NCBI GenBank assembly: GCA_033765305.1 | Contig: JANRID010000068.1 | Coordinates: 1-20,083 of the forward strand | Source: RDXT01 sp033765305 | GTDB lineage: Bacteria; Bacteroidota; Bacteroidia; J057 | Direction of reading: 5' to 3' | Length of the DNA stretch: 20,083 nt | In this document: positions 8,131 to 16,456 of the stretch, in pieces | How positions within the stretch are numbered: position 1 is the stretch's first letter | Layout of the letters: every line of letters begins with the position of its first letter | Position numbers and translations under genes: made by a program | Notes under the pieces: model-generated | Told to the model about the DNA's origin: nothing | Seen by the model: the letters and a program-made list of their open reading frames with translations, nothing else | Database searches by the model: none

Positions 8131-8865
8131 ATGCGGAAAATTGCCATCTCCGACATCCACGGCTGCATCAAAACGCTGCGGGCCCTGGTCGAACAGCAGC
8201 TCCGGCTCACCCGCCAGGACGAGCTGTTCCTGCTGGGCGATTTCATCGACCGGGGGCCGGACTCCAAAGGCGTGCTGGACTACCTGATGCAGCTGGAGGA
8301 ATCCGGCTATCAGGTCCGGATGCTCAAAGGCAATCACGAAGTGATGATGGTGGAATCGGTGCGCGATTCCGCCTCCGTCACCAACTGGATCTACAACGGC
8401 GGCCAGGAAGCGCTGCAAAGCTTCGGGGTCTCCGACCCGGCCGAGATTCCGCAGCGCTACATCGACTTCGTGGACCGGCTCCATCTGTACCTCGAAGTGG
8501 ACCGCTACATCCTCGTGCACGCCGGACTCAATTTTGTCCCGAACGCCAAAACCCAAAGCAAGGGCAAAGACAGCGGCAATTTCCTTTTCCGGGTGCACAA
8601 CCCCCTGCTCGACTACGAATCCATGCTCTGGATCCGCTTCTGGTACGATGACATCGACTGGCGGTGGCTGCGCGACCGCATCATCGTGCATGGGCATACC
8701 CCGATGGAAACCGACGACATCGTCGATATGCTCCGGGTGCTGGATGAAGATCAGGTCATCGACATCGACAATGGCTGCTTTGCCAAGTACAAACCCGGCC
8801 TGGGCCGCCTCTGCGCACTTGACCTCACATCCCGCCAGCTCTACTTCCAGGACAACATCGAATAA
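8131..8865 (+). CDS. PPP-family serine/threonine-type protein phosphatase (metallophosphoesterase)
   Basis: Two-metal phosphoesterase of the PPP family, 244 residues, cytoplasmic. The signature blocks are complete: SDIHG (residues 7-11, Asp8/His10), GDFIDRG (36-42, Asp37, Asp40, Arg41), GNHE (67-70), a later HAGLNF and HGHTP. These match bacterial PrpA-like and eukaryotic PP1/PP2A-like phosphatases; diadenosine-tetraphosphate hydrolases (ApaH) share them, so the substrate could be phosphoprotein or a nucleotide. The ATG at 8131 starts directly before the first motif (MRKIAISDIHG) and follows a promoter box. It is the first gene of a two-gene unit, with the WD40 gene starting 10 bases after its stop. 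Confidence 0.92.
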   Translation: MRKIAISDIHGCIKTLRALVEQQLRLTRQDELFLLGDFIDRGPDSKGVLDYLMQLEESGYQVRMLKGNHEVMMVESVRDSASVTNWIYNGGQEALQSFGVSDPAEIPQRYIDFVDRLHLYLEVDRYILVHAGLNFVPNAKTQSKGKDSGNFLFRVHNPLLDYESMLWIRFWYDDIDWRWLRDRIIVHGHTPMETDDIVDMLRVLDEDQVIDIDNGCFAKYKPGLGRLCALDLTSRQLYFQDNIE

Positions 8866-8875
8866 GCTCCTGCCT

Positions 8876-9787
8876 ATGAAGCCCTCCATCCGCCAGGAAT
8901 ACAGCGGCCACACCGGCTCGGTATTCGCTACCGCGGTGGATCCGGATGAGCGGAACTTGTACAGCGCCGGCGACGACGGCATTGCCGTCCGCTGGGATCT
9001 CGGCGCAGCCGATCCGGAGGGAACGGGCATTCTCCGTACGGGGCGGTCGATCTATTGCCTCGAATACATCCCCGGCCTGCACCTGCTGGCAGCCGGCTCC
9101 AGCGACGGTACGGTGTACCTTGCCGATCTGGCCAGCCGGAGCATCGCACATACCTACCGCAAAACCGAATCGGCCATTTACGGCCTGCACTACGAAGCCG
9201 GACGGCAATTGCTTTGGGTGCTGCATGCCCACGGCGCGATTTCGGCCCTGAGCCTGCCCGGCGGCGGGGAAACCGGCTACCTGCGCATCGCCCAGGGACA
9301 CCTGCGCTGCGCAGTGCCCGGCCCGGAGCCGCTCAGCCTGCTCATCGGCGCCAGCGACCACCAGATTCTGCACTTCGATGCGGGTGCCGGACAGGTCCGC
9401 CATCAGTTTACGGCGCACAGCAGCTCGGTCTTTTCCCTGCTGCTGCTGCCCGACGGCCGGCTGCTCAGCGGCGGGCGCGATGCCTACCTGCGCGCCTGGG
9501 ATACCCGCGACGGCTACCGCCTCCTGGCCGAGCTGCCGGCCCATACCTTCACCGTCAACGGCATCGCCCTGTCACCGGATGCGCGCTACGTAGCCACCGC
9601 CGGCCGCGACAAAACCCTCAAAATCTGGGACAGCGCCACCCTCGCGCTCCGCAAAGTCATCGACGCCCCCCGCCACCAGGGCCACCGCCACAGCGTCAAC
9701 CGCGTCCACTGGCTCCGCGACGGCAGCCTGATTTCCTGCAGCGACGACCGCCGGATCATCCGCTGGGATCTGGATTTTGGCGAATAA
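8876..9787 (+). CDS. Seven-bladed WD40 beta-propeller protein
   Basis: 303 residues made almost entirely of WD40-type repeats, with no signal peptide or membrane segment, so a cytoplasmic scaffold or interaction protein. I count seven blades: they begin near YSGHTGSVFATAV, GRSIYCLEYI, ESAIYGLHYE, the HLRCAV segment, TAHSSSVFSLLLL, AHTFTVNGIAL and GHRHSVNRVHW. Several end in W-D (VRWDL, RAWDT, KIWDS, IRWDL), and the middle three are more divergent. Seven blades make a closed propeller without other domains. The ATG at 8876 is chosen because it follows the phosphatase stop by 10 bases and directly precedes the first blade. No enzyme function is expected. Co-transcription with a PPP phosphatase suggests a partner or targeting subunit, which is inference. 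Confidence 0.88.
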   Translation: MKPSIRQEYSGHTGSVFATAVDPDERNLYSAGDDGIAVRWDLGAADPEGTGILRTGRSIYCLEYIPGLHLLAAGSSDGTVYLADLASRSIAHTYRKTESAIYGLHYEAGRQLLWVLHAHGAISALSLPGGGETGYLRIAQGHLRCAVPGPEPLSLLIGASDHQILHFDAGAGQVRHQFTAHSSSVFSLLLLPDGRLLSGGRDAYLRAWDTRDGYRLLAELPAHTFTVNGIALSPDARYVATAGRDKTLKIWDSATLALRKVIDAPRHQGHRHSVNRVHWLRDGSLISCSDDRRIIRWDLDFGE

Positions 9788-9812
9788 GACTGCTGATAAT
9801 CAGATTCTCCGC

Positions 9813-10577
9813 TCAGATTTCGCCCAGCTCCGAGGCCAGCACAAATCCCCACACGGCGCCGTGGGCGGCATCGCGCAGGAGCACCTTGCGCCATTCGCCC
9901 TGATACGCATGCAGCTCCACTTTGTAGCCTTCGTACAGCGTCAGGAGCGGCGCCGGGCTCTCCGGTGTTTCTTTGAGGAATGCGGAAGATGCCAGCACAA
10001 TGCCGTAGCGGCTGCTGCGCTCGTCGGAAAGGCGGCTGCGGGCCAGCCCAGCGCAGGTCAACGCCAGCAGCAGGAGCAGGATTCCGCCGAAGAATCCGAT
10101 GCGCTTCCAGCGCGGCGCAGGGCCGAACAGAAAGAGCGCGCCGCCGCCCAGGGCTGCCCAGAGCAGCATCACACTCAGCCAGGCCCAGCCGGCGGAGGAA
10201 AACTGGAGATAGAGGCGGCTGAGCCACGCCTGGATAAACAGATCGGGCACCGGCTCCTGGGCTTCGTTGACGCGCCGCAGGGCCAGGCGCAGGTTCTGGC
10301 GGGCGGCGGCATGCCGGGGCGCCAGCTTCAGCGCTTTCTCGTAATGCAGAATCGCCGGTCCGGTATGCAGCAGGCGGTAATGGCAGTTGCCGAGGTTGTA
10401 ATGCAGGCCGGCAGAGGTCCAGCCGCCGCGGAGCACCGAGTCGTAGCGGGCCAGGGCCAGCTCATACTGGCCTGCCGTATAGGCCGCATCCGCTTCGCGG
10501 ATGAGGTCTTCGGGGGCGGCGGCCAGGGCCGTAAGCGGGAGCAGCGCGCAGATGGCTGCCAGCAGCAGTCGGTTCAT
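9813..10577 (-). CDS. batE: BatE, TPR and SH3-like membrane protein
   Basis: Last gene of the Bat operon; 254 residues. Residues 1-20 are a signal peptide or N-terminal anchor (MNRLLLAAICALLPLTALAA), about 22-105 contain TPR repeats (AYTAGQYELALARYDSVL, LHYNLGNCHYRL), followed by two membrane segments (about 128-148 and 157-180). The C-terminal 70 residues look like a bacterial SH3 module ending RDAAHGAVWGFVLASELGEI. This layout is typical of Bacteroides BatE, an envelope component of the aerotolerance operon. Its ATG overlaps the batD stop as ATGA. The gene ends 25 bases from the convergent WD40 gene, and I see no good terminator in that gap. Confidence 0.92.
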   Translation of the reverse strand: MNRLLLAAICALLPLTALAAAPEDLIREADAAYTAGQYELALARYDSVLRGGWTSAGLHYNLGNCHYRLLHTGPAILHYEKALKLAPRHAAARQNLRLALRRVNEAQEPVPDLFIQAWLSRLYLQFSSAGWAWLSVMLLWAALGGGALFLFGPAPRWKRIGFFGGILLLLLALTCAGLARSRLSDERSSRYGIVLASSAFLKETPESPAPLLTLYEGYKVELHAYQGEWRKVLLRDAAHGAVWGFVLASELGEI

Positions 10578-12328
10578 GCCGGTTCGAGTAAGGCTTCGAG
10601 GTCGGTAATCAGGGCCAGGGCCCGGTCGTAGGCAGAGCGGGCTTCAGGACCCGGGCCCACCGGGGCAAAGGCAGCCAGTTCGCAGGCATCGAGCAGGCTG
10701 TGCAGCTGCTGCACCAGCGCATCGGAGGCGCCGCGTCCGCGGAGCAGCTCCTCGGCCAGCTCGCGGCGGTGAGCCGAGGCGCCCAGGCTGAACTTATGGC
10801 TCAGGTACTGCCAGACGGTGCGGGCGATCTCTGCATAAAAATCCCGGACGCGCTGCTGCTCCAGCAGGGCGAGCGCGGCAGCCAGCTGGCGCTGGGCAGC
10901 AGACTCGGCCTTGCGGCTGCGGGTACCGGCCTGGTCGGCCGCCTCGCGGTCCAGCCGGCGGCGGCGCGCCGCCAGCAGCCCCAGCATCAGCAGCGGCGCT
11001 GCCATCAGCGCTGCATAGCCGGCAGAGCCGGCAAAACTGTACCCGGCACGGGCTACCTGCACGCCGGGCTCCAGCGGCAGCAGCTCGCGCGGCGCCGAGG
11101 CGCCCGCCAGCGTATCCGAGCGGCGGCGCGCCGCACCGCTCACCCGCACCTGCAAGGCATTGCTCTTCAGCTCCACATAGCGCCGCGCATTCAGGTCGAA
11201 AAAGGAAAACCGCAGCTCCGGCAGCCGGAACTCGCCCGGCGAAAGCGGCACCAGCGTATACGTGAAGGTCCGCCAGCCGCTGATCCCGGACGCGCTCCGG
11301 GAAATGCTGTCGCGGATTTCCGGATCGTAGAGCTCCCAGTCTTCCGGAAGCTTGAGATCCAGGGGATTGATTTTCTGGATATTGCCTTTCCCTTCGATCC
11401 GGACGGTCAGCTGGATGGGGCTGCCCGTCTGGGCTTCGGAGGCGGAAAGCCGCGCGCTGAAGGCAAACTGGCCCGTCAGGCCGCTGAAGTCCGCCGGGCG
11501 GCCCGCCGCCGGAAGCGGGTTGACCCGGATGGGCACCCGGGCATTGCCGAAGGTGTAGTACACTTCCTCCGTCGCCGGGACAAACTGGTTGAATATGTTC
11601 GTATTGCGGCCCGGAGCCGGCAGGCTCACCCGGCAGCCCAGGATCAGCGAATCGATGAACAGCTGCCCGTTCCGCTGGGCAAAGAGCGCATCCTGCTTGA
11701 CGACGGTCGTCTCGTATTCCTGTCCCCGGTAGCGCTCGCGGGTCCAGACCGGATTCCGGACGGGAATATTCTCCTCCCAGAACCCTTCGTTGGCGGCAGT
11801 CCGCAGGGGGTTGAACTGGTTCTGGGTGGAAATGCGGCGGTACACCTTGTAGGATACCAGAAACTGCTCGCCTTCGAAGACCTCGCTCCGGGCAGGGATG
11901 GCGCGCAGAAAGACCAGATCGCGCAGTTCTGCGCTGCGTCCGCCGGCACCGGGCATGGCGACCTCCACCTCCACCGGCTGGGTGGCGTAGGAAGCGCCGT
12001 TCAGGGTGACGCGGGCCGGCTGAATGGTGAGCTTTCCGCTTTTCAGCGGCTTGAGGATGAAGGAAAAGCTGGTCACATTCACCACCTGGCCATCCGCCAT
12101 TTTCATGCTGCTGCGCCGGGTGGGGCCGCTCCGCTTGTCGAATCCGGCAAAATCGGGAAACGCCGGCACGGCGCCCTGCAGGTTTTCGAGCTGAAAGACC
12201 ACCTCCAGATCGTCGTTGATGGTCAGCGAGGAGGGATTGACCAGCACGGTAATTTGCTGTGCGGCAAGGCGATGTGCAGCCAGCGCTAGCAGGATCAGCA
12301 CGGCGGGGCCGGAAATGCGCGGCATCAT
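10574..12328 (-). CDS. batD: BatD, large periplasmic/membrane Bat protein
   Basis: 584 residues. A signal peptide (MMPRISGPAVLILLALAAHRLAAQ) leads into the typical BatD opening QITVLVNPSSLTINDDLEVVFQLEN. Beta-rich Ig-like segments follow, with family-like phrases such as SFSFILKPLKSGKLTIQPA and FTYTLVPLSPGEFRLPEL. A single membrane segment near residues 452-472 (YAALMAAPLLMLGLLAARRRR) leaves a helical cytoplasmic tail. The start at 12328 is chosen because its ATG overlaps the preceding TGA (ATGA) and opens the signal peptide; the frame could run to 12484, but that would lie inside the upstream gene. BatD is thought to work with BatA/BatB in an envelope complex; its molecular role is unknown. 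Confidence 0.93.
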   Translation of the reverse strand: MMPRISGPAVLILLALAAHRLAAQQITVLVNPSSLTINDDLEVVFQLENLQGAVPAFPDFAGFDKRSGPTRRSSMKMADGQVVNVTSFSFILKPLKSGKLTIQPARVTLNGASYATQPVEVEVAMPGAGGRSAELRDLVFLRAIPARSEVFEGEQFLVSYKVYRRISTQNQFNPLRTAANEGFWEENIPVRNPVWTRERYRGQEYETTVVKQDALFAQRNGQLFIDSLILGCRVSLPAPGRNTNIFNQFVPATEEVYYTFGNARVPIRVNPLPAAGRPADFSGLTGQFAFSARLSASEAQTGSPIQLTVRIEGKGNIQKINPLDLKLPEDWELYDPEIRDSISRSASGISGWRTFTYTLVPLSPGEFRLPELRFSFFDLNARRYVELKSNALQVRVSGAARRRSDTLAGASAPRELLPLEPGVQVARAGYSFAGSAGYAALMAAPLLMLGLLAARRRRLDREAADQAGTRSRKAESAAQRQLAAALALLEQQRVRDFYAEIARTVWQYLSHKFSLGASAHRRELAEELLRGRGASDALVQQLHSLLDACELAAFAPVGPGPEARSAYDRALALITDLEALLEPA

Positions 12329-12678
12329 GAGGAGACGGCAGTGGTTTGAGCAATTCGGAGGAAGACGCCTTCCAGTTCCTGGGCAGCCTGGATCAGCTGA
12401 TTCCGGCGCAGGTCCAGCTCCGGAAATCCCTGGGTATCGAGCAGGCTCAGCCAGTAGGCGGAGGTGCGGGTTTCGGCGCCGCATTGCCGGAGGCTGCGGA
12501 TCAGGTCGACTTTCGTCGGCGCTTTCTGGGCCTTGATCAGCTCCGCCCCCACGTTTCCTGAAGCGCGGAACAGCGCCTTGAGGTCCTCCACATTGGCGAC
12601 CGTCATGGGCAGCAGTTTTCCGAAGTCCCGGACAGCCTGGACGAACTGAATGGTATGGGTTTCAAGCTGGTGGTTCAA
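12325..12678 (-). CDS. Four-helix-bundle protein (23S rRNA intervening-sequence protein family) inside the Bat operon
   Basis: 117 residues, all helical in character, cytoplasmic. The pattern QFVQAVRDFGKLLP, then FRASGNVGAELIKAQKAPT, then DLIRSLRQCGAETRTSAYWLSLL matches the four-helix-bundle family first known from ORFs in 23S rRNA intervening sequences. No molecular function is established for the family. The only usable start in frame is the TTG at 12678. An in-frame ATG at 12699 is blocked by TGA two codons later, so either TTG is used or the original start was damaged. Its stop overlaps the batD ATG (ATGA), making it a translationally coupled member of the operon between batC and batD, a place where the Bat operons I know of have no such gene. 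Confidence 0.8.
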   Translation of the reverse strand: MNHQLETHTIQFVQAVRDFGKLLPMTVANVEDLKALFRASGNVGAELIKAQKAPTKVDLIRSLRQCGAETRTSAYWLSLLDTQGFPELDLRRNQLIQAAQELEGVFLRIAQTTAVSS

Positions 12679-12742
12679 GCGGTCACAATTTCAGGTCATA
12701 CACCTGCTCCAAGTTACGAATCCTGCCGGACTTTCCGGCGGC

Positions 12743-13435
12743 TCACCAGTCTTTTACATGCCGTCCGCGGGGGCGCACCTGCAGCTTGCTCATGTCTTCC
12801 CGCCGCCGGTCCTCCTGATACTGAATGGCTTCGAGCATCCGGTCGATTTCCTGTTTGGTCATCTGCTGGCGGGGCGCATCGGCACGGGGCGGCTGATTGG
12901 GGTTGCTGGGGTCCTTGGGCGGCTGCGACTGCTGCTGCTCCTGCTGGGAGGCCTGCTCCTGCTGCTGCTGCTGCTGGTCCTGGGACTGGTTTTCCTGCTG
13001 CTGCTGAAGCTGGCGGAGCGCGTAGGAGAGGTTGTAGCGGGCATCGGCATTGGAGGGATCGAGGCGCAGGGCATCCCGGTAGGCAGCCACTGCGCCTTCG
13101 GCGTTGCCTTGCTTGAGGCGGGCATTGCCGAGGTTGTAGCTGGCCTGCGCACGGGTCTCGGGCGAAGCTGCCAGGCTGGCCGCCGTCTGAAACTGCGACT
13201 CGGCCTCCTGCCAGCGCTGCTGGCGGTAGAGGGCGTCGCCGAGGTTGTACACCCCGGCGTAGCTGTTGGGCTGTTTGGAGAGCGCGTCGCGGTAGTAGCG
13301 CTCCGACTCGCTGAAGCTGCCTTCCTCGTAGGCGCTGTTGCCCCGGCGCAGCCAGATCAGCTCGCGGGAAAACTGGCCCTGGGCCAGGTGGGCTGCCAAG
13401 AGCAGCCCCAGCAGGAGTCCTGCGCGGCGCATCAT
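12743..13435 (-). CDS. batC: BatC, TPR protein with glutamine-rich linker
   Basis: 230 residues. Signal peptide or anchor MMRRAGLLLGLLLAAHLAQG, then about three TPR units (residues 30-140: RRGNSAYEEGSFSESERYY, YNLGDALYRQQRWQEAESQF, YNLGNARLKQGNAEGAVAAY). A Gln-rich linker follows (142-171), and a conserved BatC-like end EIDRMLEAIQYQEDRRRED (196-214). The ATG at 13435 is chosen because it overlaps the batB TGA (ATGA) and opens the signal peptide; upstream Met codons lie inside batB. It is probably a periplasmic or membrane-attached interaction partner of the VWA proteins. A 64-base gap separates it from the next gene, the largest gap in the operon. Confidence 0.92.
   Translation of the reverse strand: MMRRAGLLLGLLLAAHLAQGQFSRELIWLRRGNSAYEEGSFSESERYYRDALSKQPNSYAGVYNLGDALYRQQRWQEAESQFQTAASLAASPETRAQASYNLGNARLKQGNAEGAVAAYRDALRLDPSNADARYNLSYALRQLQQQQENQSQDQQQQQQEQASQQEQQQSQPPKDPSNPNQPPRADAPRQQMTKQEIDRMLEAIQYQEDRRREDMSKLQVRPRGRHVKDW
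12923..13012 (-). repeat. CAG/CAA-type trinucleotide tract in batC
   Basis: The Gln-rich linker is encoded by near-pure CAG runs interrupted by GAG, TCC and GAC codons; on the plus strand it appears as runs of CTG/CTGCTG. Slippage here would change linker length in whole codons. Confidence 0.75.
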
Positions 13436-14472
13436 GTGCGGGAAGAGTTGAACCATGAAGCAATTCCTGAAAACCATCCGGTCCTGCGTTCCGACATCCA
13501 GGCCTCCAGGCTCAGCAGCAGCAAGCCCAATGCCAGAAACCATTGAAACTGATCCTCGTAGTCGCTGTACTGCAGCTCCTCGTACTCCTGCTGCTGCAGG
13601 CGCCCCAGGGCACGCACCACTTCGTCCAGCTCGTCGCTCTGCCCGATGCGGAAGTAGCGCCCGCCGCTGGCAGCCGCTACCTGCTGGAGCAGGTTCTCAT
13701 CCAGCCTGGTCAGCACCGGCTGGCCGTTCTCGTCGGTTTTGAAGCCGGCACGGCGGTCGCCGCTCCATTCGGGAATGTTGGCTCCGCCCGGCGTGCCGAT
13801 GCCGAGGGCAAAGATGATCAGGCCGTTTTCCCGTGCTTCCGTTGCCGCTTCGACCGCATTGCCCAGGTGGTTTTCGCCGTCGGAGAGCAGGAGCAGCACA
13901 CGCGAGGGCGCCTGCACCTGATCGAAGGCCCGGCTTGCCGTACGGATCGCTTCGCCGACGGCAGTGCCCTGGGTCGGCGCCGATTCAGTGCTCAGGGTGC
14001 GCAGCAGGCTGCGGATGGCAGTGTAATCGGTCGTGACCGGTGCCTGCAGGTAGGCATTTCCGGCAAAGACAATCAGCCCCACCCGGTCGCCCGAAAGGCG
14101 CTCCAGCAGCCGCACCGCCAGCTGGCGGGCCTGCTGAAACCGGCTCGGCGGCACGTCCTCGGCGTCCATGCTGCGCGAAATATCCAGCGCGATCATCAGG
14201 TCGATGCCGCGCCGCTTGGCTTTCTCGTACTTGCGCCCGATCTGCGGATTGGCCAGCGCAATGATGAGGCAGGCAAGCCCCGCCGTGACCAGCGCCCATT
14301 TCCACGTATGCTTCTGCGCCGGACGCAGCGGCGCAAGGCGGTCGTGCAGGCCTCGGTCGGCCAGCCTGCGCCAGGCGCGCCGGCGCTGCGCCAGAAACCA
14401 CAGAAAGCCGCCTGCCAGCAGCGGGAGCAGCAGAAACAGGTACAGGGCCTCCGGGTGCGCGAACTTCAGCAT
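13432..14472 (-). CDS. batB: BatB, VWA-domain membrane protein
   Basis: 346 residues. Two N-terminal membrane segments (about 9-28 and 58-76) are followed by a von Willebrand A domain with an intact MIDAS metal site, D97-x-S99-x-S101 in ALDISRSMDAEDV, and later TDY and LSDGENH elements. A C-terminal membrane segment (FLALGLLLLSLEAWM) lies near 315-330. This is the usual BatB layout; the VWA domain faces the periplasm and presumably binds partner proteins through the metal ion. The ATG at 14472, four bases after the batA stop, starts MLKFAHPEALYLF, parallel to the BatA N-terminus (LQFAHPWLL); longer forms would run into batA. Confidence 0.94.
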   Translation of the reverse strand: MLKFAHPEALYLFLLLPLLAGGFLWFLAQRRRAWRRLADRGLHDRLAPLRPAQKHTWKWALVTAGLACLIIALANPQIGRKYEKAKRRGIDLMIALDISRSMDAEDVPPSRFQQARQLAVRLLERLSGDRVGLIVFAGNAYLQAPVTTDYTAIRSLLRTLSTESAPTQGTAVGEAIRTASRAFDQVQAPSRVLLLLSDGENHLGNAVEAATEARENGLIIFALGIGTPGGANIPEWSGDRRAGFKTDENGQPVLTRLDENLLQQVAAASGGRYFRIGQSDELDEVVRALGRLQQQEYEELQYSDYEDQFQWFLALGLLLLSLEAWMSERRTGWFSGIASWFNSSRT

Positions 14473-14476
14473 GCGG

Positions 14477-15484
14477 TCAGGGAATAGAGCGTACAACCAG
14501 GTAGCGGAGCCCCAGCTCCAGCAGCAGCAGCGCAAGCGCTGCCAGCAGGAAGGGATAAAAAACCTCGGCCTTGCGCGAAAGCCGCGTCACCTGCAGGCGG
14601 CTTTTCTCCAGGCGGTCGATCTCGGTATAGACCTCGTCCAGCGCGCGGTCGTTGCCGGCATGAAAGTACTGCCCGCCGGTGCGTCGGGCGATCTCCCGCA
14701 GCAGGTCTTCGTCGAGCTCCACTTCCTGCTGCTGGATAAACTCATCCCCGAAGGCGTTCTGCACCCGGAAGGGTGCCGTTCCGTTCCGGCCCACGCCGAT
14801 GGTGTAGACCCGGATGCCGTAGGCTACCGCCGCCTCGGTCGCAGAATACGGGTCGATCAGGCCGCTGTTGTTCACCCCGTCGGTGAGCAGCACGATGACC
14901 TTGCTTTTGGCTTCGCTGTCCTTCAGGCGGTTGACGGCGGTGGCCAGCCCCATGCCGATCGCGGTGCCCTGCTCCAGAAAGCCTTCGCGCAGTTCCTGGA
15001 GTACCCGGCTCAGCAGGATGTAGTCGTTCGTCAGGGGGCACTGGGTGAAGCTTTCCCCGGCAAAGATTACCACGCCGATCCGGTCGTTTTTGCGCATGCC
15101 CACAAACTCGATGGCTTTGGCCTTGGCTGCCTCCAGCCGGTCGGGGGCGAAGTCCAGCGCCTTCATGCTCAGCGACACGTCCATCGCCAGGACAATGTCG
15201 ATGCCTTCGGTCGATACTTCCTCTTCGCTGAAGGCCCGCTGCGGACGGGCCAGGGCGATCACCATCAGCACCAGGGCCAGCACGCGCAGCACCGGCAGCC
15301 CCTGCTTGATCCAGCCCCGCAGCGGACGCACGTGCGGCCTCAGCCCGGCAAGGGTCGGAATGCGGAGCGTAGGATAGAGCGACTTGCGCCGGACAGCCAG
15401 CCATACGGCCAGGCCTGCGGGCACTGCCAGCAGCACGAGCAGCCAGGGGTGGGCGAATTGCAGATGCTGCAGGGATTCGGGCAT
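14477..15484 (-). CDS. batA: BatA, VWA-domain membrane protein
   Basis: 335 residues. N-terminal membrane segments at about 10-31 and 62-79, then a VWA domain with MIDAS residues D102-x-S104-x-S106 in AMDVSLSMKALDF, followed by VVIFAGESFTQCPLTNDY and VIVLLTDGVNNSG, and a C-terminal membrane segment (FYPFLLAALALLLLELGLRYL). The motifs are those of Bacteroides BatA. It starts three bases after the stop of the preceding gene. BatA and BatB are paralogues. The operon was named for aerotolerance in Bacteroides fragilis; in other species related genes affect envelope stress and virulence, so the exact role here is open. Confidence 0.95.
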   Translation of the reverse strand: MPESLQHLQFAHPWLLVLLAVPAGLAVWLAVRRKSLYPTLRIPTLAGLRPHVRPLRGWIKQGLPVLRVLALVLMVIALARPQRAFSEEEVSTEGIDIVLAMDVSLSMKALDFAPDRLEAAKAKAIEFVGMRKNDRIGVVIFAGESFTQCPLTNDYILLSRVLQELREGFLEQGTAIGMGLATAVNRLKDSEAKSKVIVLLTDGVNNSGLIDPYSATEAAVAYGIRVYTIGVGRNGTAPFRVQNAFGDEFIQQQEVELDEDLLREIARRTGGQYFHAGNDRALDEVYTEIDRLEKSRLQVTRLSRKAEVFYPFLLAALALLLLELGLRYLVVRSIP

Positions 15485-15487
15485 GGC

Positions 15488-16444
15488 TCAGGCAGGTGAG
15501 GCGGTTTCGGCGGCAGGTGCGGCGGCGTGCAGGTATGCGCGGGCCTGGCGCAGGGCGCCGGCGCAGGCATCCGCATCGGGAACGGACTTGGCAAACTTGA
15601 CCAGATCGGCCAGTTCGAGCAGCGGCGCCAGCAGGTGCAGGGCTTCCGGGCGCTGGCGCGCCTGGAGCCGCTCCAGCAGCTCGCCGCTGGTCAGCTCCAG
15701 CGCCGGAACGGCAGCCGTATCCTGAATGAAGATCCGCAGGATTCCGGACAGCTCGGTCATGTATTCCTTATACTGCCCTGAAAGCCAGGGGCTTGCGCGT
15801 TCGAGTGCATCGAGCTGCTCCAGCGCCAGGCTGAGCGGCGGACGGGCAGGCACCGCCGCAGGCGCTGCAGGAGGCGCTTCCGGCGGCGCAGGCCGGCGGC
15901 GCAGGCGCCGCCAGAGCAGGTACAGGCCTGCCGCCAGCAGCACGGCCAGCAGGGCCAGGCTGATGATTTCGCCCAGGGTAAGCGGCACCGCCGCAATGCC
16001 CCGGATGTCGCGCAGTTCTGCGCCTGCTGCAACAGGCTCCAGGCGGATCTGCACCTGGACCGCATTGGACCGGATGAGCTGAGGGCCTTCCGCACTTACC
16101 GCCGCCACCTCCACCGGCCCCAGGCGCAGGCGCCCGCTGTCGAGCGCAATGACCTGGAACACCAGCCGCTCCACGACCAGCGCCGAGGCGCTGAGGGTGT
16201 CGGGCCGCCCCTGGCGCAGCACTTCGAACTGCCCCAGCGAATCCGGAAGCGGCGCCCATTGGATGCGCAGCCCCGGCGAGTGGGTGACCGTCAGCGTGCC
16301 GCCCAGCGGCTGGCCGATGCCGGCTGCCGTGCTGTCGGCCTGCAGTACGGCTTCGGCAAATACCTGCCCCTGCGCCTGCTGCGCAGTCAGCGCGGCGAGC
16401 AGCAGATAGAGACAGGCGGATCGGTACACGTACGGCAGCTTCAT
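15488..16444 (-). CDS. DUF4381-like membrane protein, first gene of the Bat operon
   Basis: 318 residues. Signal peptide (MKLPYVYRSACLYLLLAALTAQQAQG), a beta-rich periplasmic part of about 120 residues resembling a BatD-type Ig segment (TLTVTHSPGLRIQW, LVFQVIALDSGRLRLGPVEV), one membrane segment at 157-178, a Pro/Ala-rich spacer, and a helical cytoplasmic tail of about 110 residues (SGQYKEYMTELSGILRIFIQ; LLELADLVKFAKSVPDA). The layout and position before batA fit the DUF4381-type protein found in many Bat operons, but the family assignment is from pattern only. The ATG at 16444 is preferred over a TTG at 16459 because that TTG is part of the promoter -7 box. The stop is three bases from batA. 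Confidence 0.82.
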   Translation of the reverse strand: MKLPYVYRSACLYLLLAALTAQQAQGQVFAEAVLQADSTAAGIGQPLGGTLTVTHSPGLRIQWAPLPDSLGQFEVLRQGRPDTLSASALVVERLVFQVIALDSGRLRLGPVEVAAVSAEGPQLIRSNAVQVQIRLEPVAAGAELRDIRGIAAVPLTLGEIISLALLAVLLAAGLYLLWRRLRRRPAPPEAPPAAPAAVPARPPLSLALEQLDALERASPWLSGQYKEYMTELSGILRIFIQDTAAVPALELTSGELLERLQARQRPEALHLLAPLLELADLVKFAKSVPDADACAGALRQARAYLHAAAPAAETASPA

Positions 16445-16456
16445 GCGGGAATTCGC

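Noticed and set aside
9788..9812. Bidirectional terminator between the WD40 gene and batE
   Set aside because: The 25-base gap has only a CTGAT/ATCAG match with no room for a loop, and no T-run.
12683..12742. In-frame continuation after the batC stop (ending LEQVYDLKL) as a lost BatC tail
   Set aside because: The BatC end before the stop already contains the conserved family segment, and a 20-codon open run is expected by chance at this GC content.
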